The position numbers and the translations under genes are program-made. A DNA stretch of 64,000 bases from JAFDCJ01 sp964527835. GTDB lineage: Bacteria; Desulfobacterota; Desulfobacteria; Desulfobacterales; JAFDCJ01. The stretch lies in NCBI GenBank assembly GCA_964527835.1, contig CAZGNV010000001.1:124001-188000 (forward strand). The letters are read 5' to 3'. The notes under the pieces were generated by a model, which did no database searches, had not been told where the DNA came from, and saw nothing but the letters and a program-made list of their open reading frames with translations. This document shows, in pieces, positions 52,063 through 60,632 of the stretch. Within the stretch, counting starts at the first letter, position 1; each line of letters starts with the position of its first letter.

Positions 52063-53898
52063 TTAGCGAAAAATTAAAAAACAAACCCATACGATCACCG
52101 TGGGTATCAGGGCCGCCTTTAAAATCCCGGCCGGGGAAACCCCGTCTTTGAAGTATTTTTTCAATATCGCCTGGCCGGCCGGGTTGGGGGCGTTCGCGAT
52201 CACGGTCAGCCCCCCGCCGGCCACCGCGCCGGCCACCACGGCGTATTTGAGACTGTCGGTAAATCCCGGCACCAGGGTACTGAGAAAAGTGATGGCGGCA
52301 TTGTCGTTGAAGGCGGTCAACACGGTGGACACCAGCATCAGGGGAATGGCTTGCAGGCTTCCAAGCACCGGTGCAATCCACCAGCCCTGAACTCCCCCGT
52401 GGATGACCAGCCCGGCCAGAAAAAAACCCACCAGCAGCGGCGGCTTCAAGTCAACGCGGTTTTGAAACTGGGAGGTTACCTGGGCAAAACCGAGGAAAAA
52501 CAGCAGGCCGGGAACAAACAACTGGGGATGATGGGCATTGACAATGGTCCAGGCCATGAAAAAAACATGGACCAGCACAATCCACACGGGCACCGGATCA
52601 TCGCGCTCATCCCACTGGGGATCGCGAAAATCGGGGCGCTGCTGCTCGGGCAGCAGGCCGGGAAGGGTCTTGCGTATTCTCAGCTGGATGACCTCTTCAA
52701 AGCGCTGGTCAAAGGCCTCTTTGACCAGTTGCATATCGATGCCGGCCTTGAGCATGCCCTCCTCATAGCGCTCCCGCAGCCGGTCCGCCAGCCGGCGCTT
52801 GATCTGGGCTTTGACCTCGTCGAGCTGATCCTCGAAACGCTGCCTGAATCCCGACTCCGCGTTCACGGTTTCAACCAGTTTTTCAATTTCGGCGTCCATC
52901 TCCCGGTAGCTCAAATATTGTTGCTGAATCTCGTCTTTGAGGCTGCGCAGGGCGAACTGCTGCTGCAGCTGCTTGAGTTCACTGCGAAAAATGAAAAAAT
53001 AGACTGCGTTGGAAAGCAAAATGCCCACCAGCGCCTTCCAGCCGAAGTTGACCACCATGTGCCCGATGCCCCAGTTCCAGGGACCGGCCACCATCAACAC
53101 CGGCGGGGCGGCAAAATGGGTCAGGGTGCCTCCCACCGAGATGTTGACGAAAAGCAGCCCGATGGTGGCGTATTTGAATTTTTCGCTGGGCTTTAAATCG
53201 TAGAGTTTGGAGGCCAGCAGCAAAGCGGCGATGGTCATGGCAGCCGGTTCGGTGATCAAAGAGCCCAGCACCGGCCCGAGAGTCAAAATGGTGAACCACC
53301 AGGCCGTCAGGCTGCCGCCCAGAAGATTGGCGACCTTCCACATGATCTGTTCGGCGAGCTTTAAAATCGGCCGGGTGGAGGCCAGGGTCATGATCACCAC
53401 CACGAAGATGGCCTCGGTGAAATTGACGCGGTGGCTGATGTAATCAACCGCTGTTTTCCAATCGTAGAAAAATAAAATCGCCGCCACCAGGGCAATGGCC
53501 CAGATGCCGAAGACCACCTCCACTTCACCCAGGAAATGAAACAGCTCCGCACCGTGGTGCACGGAATGCCGGCTGACCTGGCCGGCCTTGATCTTTTGGG
53601 CGTGTTCGTGTTCCCATTGATGGGCCTTGGCCAGAAATCTGGCGGTCAGAAAGGTGTGGATGATGGCGCACAGAAAAATAAGGGTGGCCACCAGGTTGAA
53701 GGGTTCCTGGCGCACGCGGTTGGTCAGAATCGTCATGATATTGTGGCTGTCGGCATCGTTGTAACTGTCCAGGCGGCGCGGAAACTCTTCGGTTGCGCCC
53801 GCCGGCATGTCAGCCGCCCGCGCCATGGTTCCGGCCGCAACGACAAGTGCCGCCAGGCATGTCAACATAACCAGCCAGGTTTTTGCAGACCGCATCAT
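52063..53898 (-). CDS. Putative Na+/H+ antiporter with large helical insert
   Basis: A 611-residue membrane protein with an N-terminal signal-like helix (MRSAKTWLVMLTCLAALVVAAG). About 6 helices precede and 4-5 follow a hydrophilic region at about 310-445. That insert is helical (coiled coil) with heptad-like Glu/Arg patterns (DAEIEKLVETVNAESGFRQR). I recall relatives annotated as putative Na+/H+ antiporters (DUF1504 type). It resembles arsenite/citrate-type IT superfamily transporters. Ion specificity is unknown. Confidence 0.78.
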   Translation of the reverse strand: MMRSAKTWLVMLTCLAALVVAAGTMARAADMPAGATEEFPRRLDSYNDADSHNIMTILTNRVRQEPFNLVATLIFLCAIIHTFLTARFLAKAHQWEHEHAQKIKAGQVSRHSVHHGAELFHFLGEVEVVFGIWAIALVAAILFFYDWKTAVDYISHRVNFTEAIFVVVIMTLASTRPILKLAEQIMWKVANLLGGSLTAWWFTILTLGPVLGSLITEPAAMTIAALLLASKLYDLKPSEKFKYATIGLLFVNISVGGTLTHFAAPPVLMVAGPWNWGIGHMVVNFGWKALVGILLSNAVYFFIFRSELKQLQQQFALRSLKDEIQQQYLSYREMDAEIEKLVETVNAESGFRQRFEDQLDEVKAQIKRRLADRLRERYEEGMLKAGIDMQLVKEAFDQRFEEVIQLRIRKTLPGLLPEQQRPDFRDPQWDERDDPVPVWIVLVHVFFMAWTIVNAHHPQLFVPGLLFFLGFAQVTSQFQNRVDLKPPLLVGFFLAGLVIHGGVQGWWIAPVLGSLQAIPLMLVSTVLTAFNDNAAITFLSTLVPGFTDSLKYAVVAGAVAGGGLTVIANAPNPAGQAILKKYFKDGVSPAGILKAALIPTVIVWVCFLIFR

Positions 53899-54179
53899 TG
53901 CAAGATCCTTAATATAGTTAATTTTTTGACAACCTCTTTGTGTCCCGTGCCAAAAGGTTTTGGCGCACCAACCGCCACACGGGGCCTTGGGATAGCGGCC
54001 GCAGATTAATATATTTTATATTCGATGTAAACCTCAACGTTGCATAAACAACATGGCAAACAATATCGAATGGTTCGTCTTTTGCGACATTAATTTAAAC
54101 AGATCTTGTCACGCAACGCAAACCCCGCTATACAGGGAGGCTGACCATTTCAATTGCGCAAGCTGCGAGGTGAAAACAA

Positions 54180-54950
54180 ATGAAAATCGGCGTGATGAAC
54201 AACCCGGCCCAGCCGGTTTACGATCAGATCACCGCCATTGGCAGGGCCGGTTTCGACTTTGTGGATTTGACCATCGAGGCACCGGCAGCCCTTGATATTG
54301 ACACCGCCCGGGTTCAATCGCTGCTGGAGCGCTTCGACCTGTCGCTCACCGGGCACACCGACCCCTGCCTGCCGTGGGCCTATCCGGTGGCCGACGTCCG
54401 GCAGGCCTGCCTGGATGAACTGGAGCGCTGTGCCGGTATTTTCAGCGCCCTGGGAGCTGCGATCATGAACATTCATCCCTGCTACTACTGCCCGCCGGCC
54501 ATGCGAACTGAACTGGTCAAGCTCAACAGGGAGGCCCTGGGGCCCGTTGTGAAAATGGGCGCCGGCTATGGTCTGGAAGTGGTGTTTGAAAACTACAAGG
54601 CCCCCTTCGACCGGGCGGCCATCTTTTCCCAGCTGCTCAACGAGGTCCCCGGCCTGGGGATGCACCTGGATTTTGGCCACGCCAATTTCGGCCGCGATGA
54701 TTCCGCTGTTTTCTGCCGGCAGCTGGCAAGTAAAATCCGGCACGTTCATTTCTCGGACAATCGTTCCACGGCCGACCACCACATGCCCCTGGGGGTGGGC
54801 AGCATTGATTGGAAAAAAGCCGTGGCCGCATTAAAGCGCATCGGCTACGACGGCACCATCACCCTGGAAGTGTTCTGCGGGGACGACAATATGCTTTTCC
54901 GCTACCTGGATCTCAGCCGGGAATTGCTCCAGGATCTGTGGGAGGGGTAA
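54180..54950 (+). CDS. Sugar phosphate isomerase/epimerase-like TIM barrel
   Basis: A 256-residue xylose-isomerase-like barrel. Metal-binding positions are visible: Glu in VVFENYKAP, Asp/His in LGMHLDFGHANFG, His in IRHVHFSDN, and Glu in DGTITLEVFCGDD. The order matches AP_endonuc_2 domain enzymes (ketose 3-epimerases, hydroxypyruvate isomerase). Substrate cannot be set. It has GAGG upstream and no obvious partner gene. Confidence 0.85.
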   Translation: MKIGVMNNPAQPVYDQITAIGRAGFDFVDLTIEAPAALDIDTARVQSLLERFDLSLTGHTDPCLPWAYPVADVRQACLDELERCAGIFSALGAAIMNIHPCYYCPPAMRTELVKLNREALGPVVKMGAGYGLEVVFENYKAPFDRAAIFSQLLNEVPGLGMHLDFGHANFGRDDSAVFCRQLASKIRHVHFSDNRSTADHHMPLGVGSIDWKKAVAALKRIGYDGTITLEVFCGDDNMLFRYLDLSRELLQDLWEG

Positions 54951-55026
54951 GCGGCCTGTCTGTCGGCCGATGGAGTCGGGCCAGCCGCTTTAAAAGCGGC
55001 GCCGGCGCCGCTCGGGTGCGGCGTTT

Positions 55027-55686
55027 TCAGCGCCCGGACTCAATGCGCACAACGATCTGCACCTGCCCTGCCCCGGCACCGCGGTCATCGATGGTCAACT
55101 GGATTAAGGCCCCGTTTTGCACGCCGGGAGGGATGCGCAGCGAAAATTGCTTTTCAGTCCGGACCTGTCCGGTTCCGGCACAAAGCGGGCAAAAAAGGCG
55201 CTCCCAAGCGCCGGCCGGACTGCATCGCGGGCACGCAACCTGCACCGGGATCGTCAAGGGGAAAACCCCTCCCTGCCGGGCTTCTGCCGGCGTCAGAATC
55301 GCCTCCAAATAAATGTCGGCACCCGGCCGGGACAAGCCGCGCCACTGTTCAAAATCCGTGAAAAATCCATTGAAAAATTCATCGACGGCCGCAAAAAACC
55401 GCTCCGGTCGATGAAAACTCCCGGTGGGCCTGCGGGTTGCATCGGGCGGGGATGATATTCGAACCGGCCCTCTTTTCCGATTCAATTCCCGGTCGTAGGC
55501 TTTTCGCTTCTGCTCGTCGCTCAGGGTCTCATAGGCCTCCCGCAGTTCGATAAATTTCTTGCTGCTGGCCTCCGAACAGCCCGCATCCGGATGGTATTTT
55601 TTGGCAATGCGCCGGTAGGCTTTTTTGATTTGCTTTTGATCCGCTCCCCGGTCAATGCCCAGAACGATGTAATGGTTCCTTGGCAT
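55027..55686 (-). CDS. DnaJ-domain protein with one zinc-binding pair
   Basis: A 219-residue protein from an ATG at 55686 (AGGTG upstream). The J domain (about 1-66) has the HPD motif in AKKYHPDAGC. A linker is followed by a DnaJ C-terminal beta domain (LEAILTPAEARQGGVFPLTI). CPRCSPAGAWERLFCPLCAGTG gives two CxxC pairs, not the four of full DnaJ. The end has the SLRIPPGVQNGALIQL segment. A substrate-specific Hsp40 is likely. Divergent from the RHH/Hsp20 block. Confidence 0.87.
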   Translation of the reverse strand: MPRNHYIVLGIDRGADQKQIKKAYRRIAKKYHPDAGCSEASSKKFIELREAYETLSDEQKRKAYDRELNRKRGPVRISSPPDATRRPTGSFHRPERFFAAVDEFFNGFFTDFEQWRGLSRPGADIYLEAILTPAEARQGGVFPLTIPVQVACPRCSPAGAWERLFCPLCAGTGQVRTEKQFSLRIPPGVQNGALIQLTIDDRGAGAGQVQIVVRIESGR

Positions 55687-55777
55687 GTCCATCACCTGCT
55701 TTTCCCTGAAATACAGATGTCCGATCCGGGTCCTAGAGGCAGTCACGTCACGGACAGAAACATGCCTGCCATATGTC

Positions 55778-55806
55778 TTGAAAATATCATAAATACGAAT
55801 TATATT
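55778..55806 (+). promoter_or_regulatory. Candidate sigma-70 promoter of the tandem RHH gene
   Basis: TTGAAA at 55778 and TATATT at 55801 with a 17-base spacer, about 90 bases before the ATG. The hexamers match well. Confidence 0.6.
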
Positions 55807-55894
55807 CTGTCAAGAATGTTATAGCATTATTATTTATATTACTTATAAATCATTTTCTATTTTCATAATGTCTCGATGAAAGGAGGGGCGATAC

Positions 55895-56518
55895 ATGAGC
55901 ACCAGCCGAAAACCAACGCCAAGTCAGGATTCCCTGCCCAGACCCTCCCTGGATGATCTCAGGGGACGGCAGTCGGTGCGGGCAACCTTTCGCCTGTCCG
56001 AAGCCTGTATCGACGCCCTCAGTATACTGTCCGCACATCTGGGAATCAAGCAAAAGTCCCTGTTCGACCACCTGATGGAAGACACGGAAGCACTGCGGAT
56101 GATTGCCAGTGATACCGCTAATAAGATTAATCACTTAAACGGCAATCGGGTTCAAAAAACCTTTGTCATCAGCCGCAAATCCCTGCGCTGCCTGGATGAA
56201 ATTTCAAAGCGCTTCAACACGTCCCGCGACGAACTGGTGGAATTTTCCGTCCAGCGGCTCTTGCCGATTATCGCCCGGGAGCGCAACAAACAGGATCTGA
56301 GGGAGGGGTTGTTTGCCAGGGTTCAGGAACACTTCCGGCAGGCCCCGGTGCTGCTGGATGATATCGCACGCTTGCTGGGAAAAGATGACTTGATGTACAA
56401 AAAAATGGAAACCGCGGTGGCAGCCTATCAGAATGCCCTCGAAGCCATGGCGGCATTTATTGAAAAAGGCAAGAAAATCGAAAACTTCCCCATGGAAAAA
56501 TTGCAAAATTCTGATTAA
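55895..56518 (+). CDS. Tandem ribbon-helix-helix-like protein
   Basis: A 207-residue protein (GGAGGGG site) with two similar units. Unit one, about 26-70, has strand ATFRL, helix and GIKQKSLFDHLM. Unit two, about 85-128, has strand KTFVI, helix and TSRDELVEFSV. Strand-helix-helix spacing and polarity fit the MetJ/Arc RHH fold; having both units in one chain would make an intramolecular dimer. The C-terminal third is helical. It is followed 117 bases later by three Hsp20 genes, so a stress regulator is plausible. Not a named family to me. Confidence 0.75.
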   Translation: MSTSRKPTPSQDSLPRPSLDDLRGRQSVRATFRLSEACIDALSILSAHLGIKQKSLFDHLMEDTEALRMIASDTANKINHLNGNRVQKTFVISRKSLRCLDEISKRFNTSRDELVEFSVQRLLPIIARERNKQDLREGLFARVQEHFRQAPVLLDDIARLLGKDDLMYKKMETAVAAYQNALEAMAAFIEKGKKIENFPMEKLQNSD

Positions 56519-56573
56519 AAAACAGCGATAACATTACTTTATAACATTTCTTAAAAAAATAATATTATATATC

Positions 56574-56601
56574 TTGACATACCAATTTTTTGGATTATTT
56601 T
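56574..56601 (+). promoter_or_regulatory. Candidate promoter of the Hsp20 operon
   Basis: TTGACA at 56574 and TATTTT at 56596, spacer 16, in the AT-rich gap between the RHH gene and the first Hsp20 gene. A separate transcript for the Hsp20 genes is therefore likely. Confidence 0.5.
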
Positions 56602-56635
56602 AAGGCCAAAAAAACGGGAAAAAGGAGGTGAAATT

Positions 56636-57094
56636 ATGAAAAACCTGATCCCCTGGCGCAGGCGCAATCGCCAGATAACCCATTTTCAGCGTGACTTTGA
56701 TGATCTGTTTGACCGTTTTTTCAATGAGCCTTTGTTTCCAGCCCCTTCGGTGCTGACCGGCGAGGACTGGTTTCCAAGTGTCGACGTGAGTGAAAACAGG
56801 AAAAACATCGTGGTCAAAGCCGAGATTCCCGGCGTTGACCTCAAGGATATCGAAGTTTCACTGGACGGCCGCATCTTGACCATCAAAGGCGAGAAAAAAC
56901 AGGAAAAAGAAGAATCCGACGTGCATTACCACCGCCTGGAAAGCTCATATGGCTACTATCGCCGCAGCATCGAGCTGCCGGCCGAGGTGGACCCGTCCAA
57001 AGTGGATGCAAAATATAAAAACGGAATTTTAAAAATCAAACTCAAAAAGGCCCGCGAGGCTGAAACCCGAACGATCAAGATTAAAACAAACTGA
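56636..57094 (+). CDS. Small heat shock protein Hsp20, first copy
   Basis: A 152-residue alpha-crystallin protein. After an N-terminal arm (FDDLFDRFFNEPLFPAPSVL) the domain has DVSENRKNIVVKAEIPGVDL, the SLDGRILTIKGEKKQ strand pair, SYGYYRRSIELPAEVDPSKV and the C-terminal NGILKIKLKKA. A basic tail ends the protein. An ATP-independent holdase. AGGAGG precedes the ATG. First of three adjacent copies. Confidence 0.95.
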   Translation: MKNLIPWRRRNRQITHFQRDFDDLFDRFFNEPLFPAPSVLTGEDWFPSVDVSENRKNIVVKAEIPGVDLKDIEVSLDGRILTIKGEKKQEKEESDVHYHRLESSYGYYRRSIELPAEVDPSKVDAKYKNGILKIKLKKAREAETRTIKIKTN

Positions 57095-57125
57095 CCGCAA
57101 CAATTTCAGGTGAAAGGAGGGAGCC

Positions 57126-57587
57126 ATGATGCTTTTAAGACGACCCTTTTACACTCCCAGCTTGGATTTCAGGAGTGCTTTTGAGGAACTGGATCGAATT
57201 CGCAAACAGATGGACGAGGTTTTTGGAGACCTGGAAAGACGTTCCCCGCGGCTGCTCGGAGCCGGGGTGTTTCCACTGCTAAATTTAACCGAAGACAAGG
57301 ATAATTATTATGTTCGGGCGGAGCTTCCCGGGATTAAGGCCGAGGATATCAACATTTCGGCAACCGGCAACAGCCTTTCGATTTCCGGCGAGCGCAAAAT
57401 CCCGTCCGAGGGTGAAGATGTGCGCTATCACCGCCGGGAACGCAACGCCGGCACTTTCAGCCGCGTTCTGACCCTGCCCGGTGAAGTGGATGTGGACAAA
57501 ATCGAAGCCAATCATGTAAACGGAATTTTAACGGTGGTCATCCCCAAAGCGGAAGCTGCCAAACCGAAGCAGATCACCATCCGTTAA
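57126..57587 (+). CDS. Small heat shock protein Hsp20, second copy
   Basis: A 153-residue alpha-crystallin protein. The N-terminal arm has FRSAFEELDRIRKQMDEVFG, the domain YYVRAELPGIKAEDINISA and GERKIPSEGEDVRYHRRERN, and the C-terminal motif NGILTVVIPKAEAAKPKQI. AAAGGAGGG upstream of a double ATG (57126, 57129). It is clearly diverged from its neighbours, so not a recent duplication. Confidence 0.95.
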   Translation: MMLLRRPFYTPSLDFRSAFEELDRIRKQMDEVFGDLERRSPRLLGAGVFPLLNLTEDKDNYYVRAELPGIKAEDINISATGNSLSISGERKIPSEGEDVRYHRRERNAGTFSRVLTLPGEVDVDKIEANHVNGILTVVIPKAEAAKPKQITIR

Positions 57588-57611
57588 TAAAACTGAAAGG
57601 AGGGATACGTT

Positions 57612-58016
57612 ATGGCCGAGACCAGAGAGCTTCAGCCCAGAGAAAAGCAGGAACTTGCCACGCCGGCCGAACAGACCAAACCGGGCCTGGTTTTCACACC
57701 GGCTGTCGATATTTTTGAGACCGAAAAGGAAATCACCCTGCTGGCCGACATTCCGGGGGTGACATCGGAAAATCTGAACATTGATCTGCGTGATAATGTG
57801 CTGACCCTGACCGGCGACATCGCGCCGCTGGAGGGTGCCGAAGAGGAGGACATCCTCATTGAATATGAAATCGGCCGCTATTTCCGGCAGTTCACCCTCT
57901 CGGAGGTCATTGATCAGGACCGCATCGATGCCCAGCTGACCGACGGGGTTTTGCGTCTGACGCTGCCGAAGGTCGAAAAAGCAACTCCGCGCAAAATTGA
58001 AATCAAAACCGGTTAA
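57612..58016 (+). CDS. Small heat shock protein Hsp20, third copy
   Basis: A 134-residue short form. The first 20 residues are Gln/Glu/Lys/Pro-rich, followed by the domain VFTPAVDIFETEKEITLLAD, the SENLNIDLRDNVLTLTGDIA segment and the end LRLTLPKVEKATPRKIEIK. It begins 24 bases after the second copy with AAAGGAGGG. It lacks the long N-terminal arm of the other two, so it may form small oligomers or hetero-oligomers. A terminator follows. Confidence 0.94.
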   Translation: MAETRELQPREKQELATPAEQTKPGLVFTPAVDIFETEKEITLLADIPGVTSENLNIDLRDNVLTLTGDIAPLEGAEEEDILIEYEIGRYFRQFTLSEVIDQDRIDAQLTDGVLRLTLPKVEKATPRKIEIKTG

Positions 58017-58032
58017 TAGTAAACCGACTTAC

Positions 58033-58076
58033 GGGCCCGGCCGCTTGCCCTGACGGCAATGGCCGGGCCCTTTTTT
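58033..58076 (+). terminator. Terminator after the Hsp20 operon
   Basis: GGGCCCGGCC and GGCCGGGCCC form a perfect 10-bp stem, followed by TTTTTT. No T-run on the minus strand. It overlaps the stop of the convergent SOR-like gene by two bases. Confidence 0.92.
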
Positions 58077-58485
58077 ACGCCGTGAATTCGGTCATCCAGA
58101 AATCATGCAGGTTGCAAAAACTGGTGGCATAAAAGCGCGTGCCGGCATTTTCCGGCAACTGGTAGGTGGACAGGGCGGTTTTGTCCGTGGGATAAAAAGT
58201 TTTTTCCCCCAGTATCCTGCCGTCGGCGGAAACCAGGGTATGGCGCACGATGTAATGTTTTTGTGACATGGGATGTGCGGTCAGAATCGTCACCGTTTTG
58301 CCTTTAACCGAAACCTTGGGTGCATGGCTGCCGACCTTTTTGGCCCATCGGCCGGGGTTGTCCTGGGTATAGATGATTCCGGACGGAAAGCCGCCGGCCG
58401 CCGCAAACGCCCGTCGGCCGCCGCTCAAAGCCGCCGCACCGGCCGCAATCACGACTCCTTTTAAAAACTGTCTTCTGGCTTGCAT
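58075..58485 (-). CDS. Tat-exported superoxide-reductase-like protein
   Basis: A 136-residue protein from an ATG at 58485 (AGGAGG). Residues 1-29 are a twin-arginine signal (ARRQFLKGVVIAAGAAALSG). The iron-centre ligands of superoxide reductase are present: His54 (GSHAP), His71 and His77 (HPMSQKHYI), Cys124 and His127 (FCNLHDF). The N-terminal rubredoxin-like iron site is absent. The Glu-Lys of the usual EKH motif is Gly-Ser here, so catalytic behaviour may differ. It follows the cytochrome c gene by 83 bases. It probably acts in the periplasm on superoxide or a related substrate. Confidence 0.82.
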   Translation of the reverse strand: MQARRQFLKGVVIAAGAAALSGGRRAFAAAGGFPSGIIYTQDNPGRWAKKVGSHAPKVSVKGKTVTILTAHPMSQKHYIVRHTLVSADGRILGEKTFYPTDKTALSTYQLPENAGTRFYATSFCNLHDFWMTEFTA

Positions 58486-58568
58486 ACTGCACCTCCTGTA
58501 ACTGTTTTGGGTCTTGCGGAAATCCCCCCGCAAGACGGTTGGATTGCCGAACTTTTCTGGCCGGGCGC

Positions 58569-58904
58569 TTACCAGCCACGGGCGGCCTGGTCCAGCACGT
58601 AGGCGGCCACATCCTCCGCATCCCCGGAGCTGAGAAAATTGCCGAATCCCGGCATGGCCCCCCGACCGGCAGTCACCTGCTTTTTGACGGCCTCAAATGA
58701 ACCGAGGCCGTTTTTTTTCAGCGCCTCTTTTTTCAGGGTTTTGTCGGCCGCCATTGTATTGCCGCCGTTTTTGTGGCAGCCGACACAGTAAGTCGCGAAC
58801 ACTTTGCGGCCGTTTGCAAGATCGGCCCCGAAAACCTCCGGCGCCCAGAAAACTGCCGCTGCCATAAAAATCATCACCATTGCCTTGCAGCTGCGTATCA
58901 TCAT
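58569..58904 (-). CDS. Small periplasmic cytochrome c
   Basis: A 111-residue c-type cytochrome with a signal peptide (about 1-26, ending VFGA) and one haem site, Cys40-Val-Gly-Cys43-His44 (TYCVGCH). Met84 in GRGAMPGFGNF is the likely sixth ligand. The remaining fold is that of c6/class I cytochromes. GGAGG lies upstream of ATG 58904. It could give electrons to the SOR-like protein next to it, which is inference from order only. Confidence 0.92.
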   Translation of the reverse strand: MMIRSCKAMVMIFMAAAVFWAPEVFGADLANGRKVFATYCVGCHKNGGNTMAADKTLKKEALKKNGLGSFEAVKKQVTAGRGAMPGFGNFLSSGDAEDVAAYVLDQAARGW

Positions 58905-58927
58905 ATCTCCTCCCGTTTTTCCCAACT

Positions 58928-60583
58928 TCAAAACCGCAGCACCCGCCCCGGCTTGCACCCCTTCAAATAGCGACCGTCGTCGACCACAAGCTCGCCGTTG
59001 ATAAAAACCTTCTCGATTCCGGTGGGACGCACGGCCGTCTGCTGGACCGACGTGTTGTCGGCGATGGTGTCGGGGTCGAACACAACCATATCGGCAAAAT
59101 TGCCGGGCTTGATTTCACCGCGCCGATCGACGGCAAACCAGCTTGCCGTCTTGCCGGTCATTTTGCTGACCGCCTCGCTCAAAGTCAATGCCTTTTTATC
59201 GCGCACAAACCGGCCGAGAATGCGGGCAAAAGCGCCGTAAGTCGCCGGATTGGCAAATCCGCGGGATTTGACGATGGTGTCGGTTTCAAACAGGCAAAGC
59301 CGGTGGGCCATCAATTTTTCAATCAACTCTTCATGGTCATCATCCCCGCTGTAGCCATAGGTCAACTGCAGGGCCTTGCTGCGACTTTCCCTGATAATCC
59401 TGAGCATGGCATCCACCGGATCGATATTTTCAAGGCGCGCAATTTCCACCAGGTTGAGCCGGTTGTATTTATCGCCGGCCGCATACCCGGCATCCATGAT
59501 CTGAATATCGCGCATCTTGAAACCAAGCAGGATTTTGGCCAGCTTCAACTCGAATTTGAGCCGGCGTACGGAGACGGGGTTGTGCAGGTTGGCGACCAGG
59601 TTTTGCACAAACCAGGTCGGCAGAAAAACATCCAGATAGCTGTTGCCGCAAAAATGGGGATAGATGTCCCACATGACCTCAAGGCCTTTGTTGCAGGCGT
59701 CCTCCACCATTTGGACCGCCTTTTCGGCGGTGGGCCAGCTTTTCTTGCCGACAAAAATAAAATGCGATATCTGCAGGCGCACCCCGGTCTCAAGACCGAT
59801 AGACAGGATCTCGTCGAGGGCTCTCAGGTTGTGGGGCCTGCCGAAAAACGGGATGATCGGATAGGCGCCGGAATATTTTGACAGCGCCCTGATGTGCACG
59901 GTCAAAATCCGTCCCCGCCCGGCGGCGATCCGGGCCATGCCTAACAGTTCCTCGCGGGTGGAAAAAAGCCCGGGCGGATACATCAGCCCGAATGAAAGGC
60001 CTGCCGCTCCGCTGTCAAAGGCATCGTTGATCATGCCGGCCATGGTGGCGGTCTGGTCCGGGTCCGGTGGCGTATCTCCATTGTCAACCGCTGCCAGCCG
60101 CACCGTGCCATGGCCCACCAGTTGGACATTGTTGAACAAAAGTCCGTCGCCGCCATCCAGACGGTCCAAAAATTCGCCCATCGGCCCCCACTGCAGGTCC
60201 AGGGGCTTTTCCAACAGCATTTCAGACGATTCATGCACCCGCCCCCTGCTGCGATCCGTGAGTGGTGCTGGTGAAAAACCGCAGTTTCCGGTGACCACGG
60301 TGGTAATGCCCTGCTCCACCAGGGGAAAGAGCACCTGCTCGTGATCGGGCAGCGGCAGGACCCAGTCAAAATGGCTGTGGCAGTCGATAAATCCCGGGGC
60401 GACCACCCGGCCGGTTGCATCCACCACCCGCTCGGCGGCTTTTGCGGCCAGCATTTTGCCTTCCGGCGAATCGGCGGCGGCGACCGCCTCGATCCGGTCC
60501 CCGGCCACGTAAACGTGTCCGCAAAAAGCATCCCCCCCGCTGCCGTCGACAATCGTCGCGTTTTGAATCAAAGTGGTTGGCAT
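58928..60583 (-). CDS. N-acyl-D-amino-acid deacylase family amidohydrolase
   Basis: A 551-residue metal-dependent amidohydrolase. DCHSHFDW holds the two metal His (His69, His71), VVTGNCGFSPAP the Cys of the D-aminoacylase family, and the final VFINGELVVDDGRYLKG closes the beta domain. It probably removes the acyl group from N-acyl-D-amino acids. The ATG at 60583 has GGGGAGA. It lies between the unknown gene and the cytochrome, 23 bases from the latter. Substrate is inferred. Confidence 0.88.
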   Translation of the reverse strand: MPTTLIQNATIVDGSGGDAFCGHVYVAGDRIEAVAAADSPEGKMLAAKAAERVVDATGRVVAPGFIDCHSHFDWVLPLPDHEQVLFPLVEQGITTVVTGNCGFSPAPLTDRSRGRVHESSEMLLEKPLDLQWGPMGEFLDRLDGGDGLLFNNVQLVGHGTVRLAAVDNGDTPPDPDQTATMAGMINDAFDSGAAGLSFGLMYPPGLFSTREELLGMARIAAGRGRILTVHIRALSKYSGAYPIIPFFGRPHNLRALDEILSIGLETGVRLQISHFIFVGKKSWPTAEKAVQMVEDACNKGLEVMWDIYPHFCGNSYLDVFLPTWFVQNLVANLHNPVSVRRLKFELKLAKILLGFKMRDIQIMDAGYAAGDKYNRLNLVEIARLENIDPVDAMLRIIRESRSKALQLTYGYSGDDDHEELIEKLMAHRLCLFETDTIVKSRGFANPATYGAFARILGRFVRDKKALTLSEAVSKMTGKTASWFAVDRRGEIKPGNFADMVVFDPDTIADNTSVQQTAVRPTGIEKVFINGELVVDDGRYLKGCKPGRVLRF

Positions 60584-60602
60584 TCAGATTCTCCCCGCCA
60601 GG

Positions 60603-60632
60603 GTCGCTTTTTACGAGTTCATCATCATTGTC
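60603..60632. repeat. Palindromic repeat, fragment copy 9
   Basis: TCGCTTTTTACGAGTTCATC matches the right end of the family. It lies between the unknown gene stop and the deacylase start. Too short to be sure. Confidence 0.4.
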
